NCBI GenBank assembly: GCA_031178355.1
Contig: JAPSJC010000010.1
Coordinates: forward strand, 1-50,240
Origin: Ureibacillus sp.
GTDB taxonomy: Bacteria > Bacillota > Bacilli > Bacillales_A > Planococcaceae
DNA length: 50,240 bases
Reading direction: 5' to 3'
In this document: piece after piece, positions 46,438 to 50,240 of the stretch
How the letters are laid out: every line of letters begins with the position of its first letter
Position numbering within the stretch: the stretch's first letter is position 1
Notes under the pieces: model-generated
What the model was told of the DNA's origin: nothing
Databases searched by the model: none
The model's input: the letters and a program-made list of their open reading frames with translations, nothing else
Position numbers and translations under genes: made by a program

Positions 46438-47142
46438 CTATTCATTATCTGACCAAATTAAGTTTTCTAGTTCACGACTGACACTTTCATATTGATGGTA
46501 AAAGTTAAGTACTTCTTCCACGTACTCTTCACTATGATTGTAATGATAAATTGCTGTTTCCAGATCACCATTAGAAGCACCAGAGGCAGATAAATAGTTT
46601 GCTGCGCTATATATCGCATCTTCTAGTTGAAAAGGGTCAGCTTTCCCATCTCGATTTGCATCAACACCATAACCACCATAAGTATAAATTATTTCGGGAT
46701 TTGTTTTTTCTGATTCAGGAATATCACCTTCCCCTAATCCGCTACAAGTTGGATGACTCCACCCTACGAAAGTACAAGGCATAAATTGCATATGGCCCTC
46801 TGCACCGACTGGAGAAATTAGAGTATTCATCGTTGAAAAACGAGTTTCCACACGATGATGAGCTGCAAGTAACGTCCACGGAACATTATACTCTTTACCT
46901 GCTGCAATATAGATTGGTATATATTCATCTGGTATTTTCAAGTCAAAGTTAGCTTGTAATTTTTCTGTTTCAGTTAATGACAAGCCAGCCAACAACGGGA
47001 TCTTACTTATTTGTTGCCAAACTATGTACGATGAATAATAGATTATAAAACATATCGGTATTAAAATGATGATTAAAAATAGTTTAAAACCGGCACTAAA
47101 CCATGGTTTCTTTTTATAGTTCTTTTTCTTTTTCTTTCCCAT
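46438..47142 (-). CDS. Membrane-anchored lytic transglycosylase-like protein
   Basis: A 234-residue protein. A lysine-rich start (KKKKKNYKKK) and one membrane helix (about 18-40) leave a catalytic domain outside. It has the SLT-type layout: the catalytic Glu probably in AAHHRVETRFS, then SPVGAEGHMQFMP, GGYGVDANRDGKADPF and LEDAIYSAANYLS, and AIYHYNHSEEYVEEVL. It resembles the MltB/CwlT-like transglycosylase domain that cleaves peptidoglycan glycan strands. AAGGTGG lies 6 nt before the ATG. It is divergent from mscL, with 129 bp shared. Confidence 0.88.
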   Translation of the reverse strand: MGKKKKKNYKKKPWFSAGFKLFLIIILIPICFIIYYSSYIVWQQISKIPLLAGLSLTETEKLQANFDLKIPDEYIPIYIAAGKEYNVPWTLLAAHHRVETRFSTMNTLISPVGAEGHMQFMPCTFVGWSHPTCSGLGEGDIPESEKTNPEIIYTYGGYGVDANRDGKADPFQLEDAIYSAANYLSASGASNGDLETAIYHYNHSEEYVEEVLNFYHQYESVSRELENLIWSDNE

Positions 47143-47271
47143 AGTTTTCCACCTTATACCTTTTTATTTGAAATAATTCATAAACCTTGAGATATTTTAA
47201 AAATAAAAAAAATTAGTTGGAACATTACAATTTTATACTAATTTACTTGTAAAAACCAAGGAGGTATATTT

Positions 47272-47664
47272 ATGTGGAAAGAATTTAAAGCGTTTGCCAT
47301 GAAAGGAAATATTATCGATTTAGCTGTAGCTGTAGTTATTGGTGCTGCATTCGGTAAAATCGTTACATCATTGGTGGATAATATTATCATGCCACTAGTA
47401 GGTATTATACTTGGTGGTATAGATTTAAAGCAGAGATTTGTAATAGCCTTGGGAGAAGCACAAATTTCATTAGGTATATTCTTACAATCTATTATCGATT
47501 TCTTACTCATTGCATTCTCAATTTTTATGGCATTGCGTTTAATCAATAAATTAAACCGTAAAAAGATAGAAAAAGAAGAAGCAAAACCAGCACCTGTAGT
47601 CGATACAAAAGAACAATTATTAAAAGAAATACGAGATCTATTAAAAGAAAAGGATAGTATTTAA
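47272..47664 (+). CDS. mscL: Large-conductance mechanosensitive channel MscL
   Basis: A 130-residue homopentameric channel that opens on membrane tension in hypo-osmotic shock. The start [31 protein letters not shown] is the family signature (TM1); TM2 is [24 protein letters not shown], followed by a charged C-terminal helix. AAGGAGG lies 7 nt before the ATG. Confidence 0.97.
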   Translation: MWKEFKAFAMKGNIIDLAVAVVIGAAFGKIVTSLVDNIIMPLVGIILGGIDLKQRFVIALGEAQISLGIFLQSIIDFLLIAFSIFMALRLINKLNRKKIEKEEAKPAPVVDTKEQLLKEIRDLLKEKDSI

Positions 47665-47744
47665 TGATACTTCCCTGTTAAATTAGAGCAAAACTTTTAT
47701 ATTTACCCGAAAACTTCCGAAATTGTTTCTTAAAGCAGGTTGTT

Positions 47745-47775
47745 TTGCATAATTTATCATGATAAATTGTATAAA
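47745..47775 (+). promoter_or_regulatory. Promoter of the MetI-like gene with a palindrome filling a 19-bp spacer
   Basis: TTGCAT (47745-47750) and TATAAA (47770-47775) are 19 bp apart. Between them lies a perfect 18-bp palindrome AATTTATCATGATAAATT (47751-47768). The leader to the start is about 55 nt and holds no S-box. Confidence 0.5.
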
Positions 47776-47836
47776 TAAAAAGAATTATTCATATTTTCTA
47801 AATGTGAATGATTGAAAGAAATGAGTGAAACAACCA

Positions 47837-48946
47837 ATGGCAAATAAAGCAATCGAAACAAAGTTAGTTCAATTAGGTAATCAAAGTGATGCAAAAACTG
47901 GTGCAGTAAATCCACCGATCTATATGTCAACAGCGTATAAACATGCAGGAATTGGTCAATCAACTGGTTATGATTATACACGTACTAAAAACCCTACACG
48001 TGAAATACTTGAAAAAGGAATCGCGGATTTAGAATCAGGAGATGCAGGGTTCGCCTGTAGTTCAGGAATGGCAGCTGTACAATTAGTATTATCATTATTT
48101 AGACCAGGAGATGAAGTTATTGTACCCGATGATATCTACGGTGGAACTTATCGATTATTAAAAACATTTAGTGAATCGTATAATATTACGACAAAATACT
48201 TTAAACCTGAAGAAGATGTAGAAGGTTTAATTACAGAAAATACAAAAGCTATCTTCCTTGAAACACCAACAAACCCGCTAATGTTAGAGTTTGATTTAGA
48301 TCAGTTTGCTTCTATCTGTAAAAAACATAATATTTTATTTATAGTCGATAATACTTTCTATACACCTTATTTCCAGCGTCCAATTGAGCATGGAGCGGAT
48401 ATTGTTCTACATAGTGCAACAAAATATATCGCTGGTCACAATGATGTACTAGCAGGTTTAGTTGTTGCAAAAGGACAAGAACTATCTGAAAAGCTTGCAT
48501 TTGCGCATAATGGAATGGGACTTGTATTATCCCCTATGGATAGCTGGTTAGTTATTCGAGGTTTAAAAACGATGCATTTACGATTAAAACAACATGATGC
48601 AAACGCAAAAAAAGTGGCAACATATCTAGAAAGTGAGCCATTAGTTACAGATGTATTATATACAGGAAAAGGTGGAATGCTTTCATTCCGCGTTAAGCAT
48701 TCAGAAATGGTGAATCCTTTCCTACAAAAAATTCAATTAATTACCTTTGCGGAAAGTTTAGGTGGTGTTGAAAGTTTTATTACCTACCCAGCAACACAAA
48801 CTCATGCTGATATTCCTTATGAGGAAAGAGTTGCCCGAGGTGTGGATGATCGTCTACTACGTTTTTCAGTAGGTATTGAAGAGGCAGACGATATCATCGC
48901 TGATTTAAAACAAGTATTTGAACAATTGAAAAAAGAATTTAATTAA
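47837..48946 (+). CDS. metI: Cystathionine gamma-synthase / O-acetylhomoserine thiolyase (MetI-like)
   Basis: A 369-residue PLP enzyme of the trans-sulfuration family, collinear with B. subtilis MetI (373 residues). The PLP lysine is in HSATKYIAGHND; YDYTRTKNPTRE, SSGMAAVQ, TPTNPL and ESFITYPATQTH are family motifs. It joins O-acylhomoserine with cysteine (or sulfide). The MetA at 14100 probably supplies O-acetylhomoserine. The ATG at 47837 was chosen by alignment with MetI; its ribosome site is weak (GAGTG). Unlike the B. subtilis metIC operon, no S-box is present and no metC follows. Confidence 0.92.
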   Translation: MANKAIETKLVQLGNQSDAKTGAVNPPIYMSTAYKHAGIGQSTGYDYTRTKNPTREILEKGIADLESGDAGFACSSGMAAVQLVLSLFRPGDEVIVPDDIYGGTYRLLKTFSESYNITTKYFKPEEDVEGLITENTKAIFLETPTNPLMLEFDLDQFASICKKHNILFIVDNTFYTPYFQRPIEHGADIVLHSATKYIAGHNDVLAGLVVAKGQELSEKLAFAHNGMGLVLSPMDSWLVIRGLKTMHLRLKQHDANAKKVATYLESEPLVTDVLYTGKGGMLSFRVKHSEMVNPFLQKIQLITFAESLGGVESFITYPATQTHADIPYEERVARGVDDRLLRFSVGIEEADDIIADLKQVFEQLKKEFN

Positions 48947-48950
48947 AAGA

Positions 48951-48988
48951 AACGCTTGGTGCTAGTGCGCCAAGCGTTGTTTATTTTA
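48951..48988 (+). terminator. Terminator of the MetI-like gene
   Basis: Stem AACGCTTGG/CCAAGCGTT (48951-48959 and 48970-48978) followed by GTTTATTTT. Confidence 0.85.
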
Positions 48989-49420
48989 GTGGCTATAATG
49001 ATCTGGTTCTGAGATTTCGCTTAAAGCTTCCCCTGCTTCATTGACAAATATATTCTCTCTAGCTAAATCCCCTATTGCACAAATACCCATTAATTCACCT
49101 TTGTCGTTTACTACAGGTATTCGGCGAATTTGATTTTTCGCCATTAATTGAGCACATTCATGAACATCCATTTCCGGAGAACATGTAATCACATCGTGCG
49201 TCATGACGTCATGACAATGCACTTGATTTGCATCATTCCCGTCAGCTATACATTTAATGACAATATCTCGGTCAGTAATCATCCCAATTACTCTTTTAGC
49301 ATCACATACTGGAACAGATCCACAATCAACATCACGCATTATTTTTGCAGCAGTTATTAGTGATTCATGAGGTGTACAAAACTGAACATCTTTTGTCATA
49401 ATTTCTGATACTGTTTTCAT
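48986..49420 (-). CDS. Two-CBS-domain protein (YhcV-like)
   Basis: A 144-residue cytoplasmic protein formed of one CBS pair (about 7-62 and 72-125), with MTKDVQFCTPHESLITAAKIM, IGMITDRDIVIK, CSPEMDVHECAQLM and RRIPVVNDKGELMGI. CBS pairs bind adenine nucleotides and act as sensors, often in larger proteins; here the pair stands alone, like Bacillus YhcV. The target is unknown. AGGAGG lies 8 nt before the ATG. Its stop lies 8 bp after the MetI terminator stem (convergent). Confidence 0.9.
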   Translation of the reverse strand: MKTVSEIMTKDVQFCTPHESLITAAKIMRDVDCGSVPVCDAKRVIGMITDRDIVIKCIADGNDANQVHCHDVMTHDVITCSPEMDVHECAQLMAKNQIRRIPVVNDKGELMGICAIGDLARENIFVNEAGEALSEISEPDHYSH

Positions 49421-49540
49421 ATAAATTTCCTCCTAATGTTTAATCGATTTTATTATTTGTTAAAACCATTAATTTATAATTGAAAATGTAAATGAATTCA
49501 TGTAGCTGATGAGAAAATTTTTCCATGACTATAAATTTAC

Positions 49541-49578
49541 GAAAAAAAAATACTAACAAGGAATCAACCCTGTTAGTA
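49541..49578 (-). terminator. Terminator of the Sco1-like gene
   Basis: Stem TACTAACA/TGTTAGTA (49551-49558 and 49571-49578) followed by T9 on the minus strand. Confidence 0.85.
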
Positions 49579-49582
49579 TTTG

Positions 49583-50197
49583 TTATTTTTCTAATCTTTC
49601 TCCAATTAGAGTTTTCAAATCAATGGCAATAGTTTCGAATTGTACTCCACCTTCTGTTTCAGAATAACCATCATAAGTTTTCACTGAATTACCTTTTTCA
49701 TCAACTATATAATAATAGATTTGATGAATTACTTGGTCACCTTCTTCTGGTTTTTTAACAAAAGATTTAAAAGAGTTCAGTGCAAACTGTTCAATGAATT
49801 TCTGATCGTAGCCAGTTAAAAGGTGCCATTTTGATTCATCTGGTACGGGATAGTTACTTAAGTATTCTGTTAAAACTTCTGGTGTGTCTGTTTCAGGATC
49901 TACTGAAAAGGCAACAATTTTATAATCCTCCACACCAAGATCAACTAATTCTTCTTGAAGAACGGTCATATTATATGTCAACGGTGGACAAACCGTAACA
50001 CATTTTGTAAATATGAACATAGCAATCCATGGTTCGCCTTTCAAATCTTCTAAAGTAACAGTCTCTCCACGTTGGTCAGTCATTTTAAAATCCTCAACTG
50101 GGTAACTATGATCTTCTTTAAATTTGTAATTGCTACATGCACCAAGTATTGTACTAATCATCACGATTCCGATTAGACCTAGTATTTTAGTTTTCAA
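49583..50197 (-). CDS. Sco1/SenC-family copper chaperone lipoprotein (YpmQ-like)
   Basis: A 204-residue thioredoxin-fold lipoprotein. The signal ILGLIGIVMISTILGAC has a lipobox LGAC. The copper/redox site is TKCVTVCPP (CxxxC) and the third ligand His is in QVIHQIYYYIVDEKG; FSVDPETDTPEVL is typical of Sco proteins. Role: assembly of the CuA centre of cytochrome c oxidase on the outer face of the membrane. Resembles B. subtilis YpmQ. TTG start with AGGGAG 10 nt upstream. No cytochrome oxidase genes are in view. Confidence 0.93.
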   Translation of the reverse strand: MKTKILGLIGIVMISTILGACSNYKFKEDHSYPVEDFKMTDQRGETVTLEDLKGEPWIAMFIFTKCVTVCPPLTYNMTVLQEELVDLGVEDYKIVAFSVDPETDTPEVLTEYLSNYPVPDESKWHLLTGYDQKFIEQFALNSFKSFVKKPEEGDQVIHQIYYYIVDEKGNSVKTYDGYSETEGGVQFETIAIDLKTLIGERLEK

Positions 50198-50240
50198 TAT
50201 CTATCAACTCCCTACTAATACCTCCATCTTAACGAAAAAC

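Overview
This is a low-GC (about one third G+C by eye) chromosomal segment of a spore-forming, S-layer-bearing member of the Bacillales, most like Planococcaceae/Caryophanaceae (Lysinibacillus, Solibacillus, Ureibacillus and relatives). The basis is strong AGGAGG-type ribosome sites with frequent TTG/GTG starts, an SLH-anchored 5'-nucleotidase, a possible small spore protein, YfkAB, a CitB-type aconitase, an S-box (SAM-I) riboswitch, and a leucine T-box in front of a Bacillus-order ilv-leu operon. I see no rRNA, tRNA, prophage, insertion sequence or CRISPR array. The window looks like ordinary chromosome with a few accessory genes.

Layout. 1-4.5 kb: two cyclic-di-GMP proteins, an EAL protein with a degenerate GGDEF domain (cut by the window edge) and a six-PAS GGDEF cyclase. 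4.8-7.4 kb: HSL-like hydrolase, a 61-residue spore-protein-like ORF, and a CapA-like lipoprotein that seems to start at ATT. 7.5-9.2 kb: a polytopic permease behind a long structured leader. 9.2-11.0 kb: an ECF sigma factor and its probable membrane anti-sigma partner, with an ECF-type promoter in front. 11.1-15.3 kb: thiolase, MBL-fold hydrolase, a frameshifted gene remnant, a small membrane protein, and metA under an S-box riboswitch. 15.3-19.9 kb: a two-gene unit of a winged-helix protein and a 1254-residue UPF1-like SF1 helicase with a roughly 500-residue coiled-coil insertion; this is the best candidate for an undescribed system. 20-23 kb: thioesterase, GIY-YIG protein and small hypothetical genes. 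23.2-28.5 kb: SLH 5'-nucleotidase with a candidate Pho box, and aconitase with a candidate CcpC operator. 28.5-34.7 kb: two genes of unknown function, a 644-residue beta-helix protein, YfkAB, and a C39-type lipoprotein.

34.8-45.4 kb is the branched-chain amino acid locus on the minus strand: ilvD, then a T-box leader, ilvB, ilvN, ilvC, leuA, leuB, leuC, leuD. ilvD has its own strong promoter and a CodY-like box. The rest is read through a T-box with a CUC (Leu) specifier. A 330-bp, hairpin-rich insert separates leuA from leuB. 45.7-50.2 kb holds a predicted 35-residue membrane protein, a GlsB/YeaQ protein, a lytic transglycosylase, mscL, a MetI-like enzyme behind a palindrome-in-spacer promoter, a CBS-pair protein and a Sco1-like lipoprotein.

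Connections: MetA and MetI are consecutive steps of methionine synthesis but seem to be controlled differently (S-box against a DNA palindrome). Aconitase and the ilv/leu genes carry the regulatory signature (CcpC, CodY, T-box) expected of nutrient-responsive Bacillales metabolism. All functional statements rest on reading translated sequence by eye; no database search was run.
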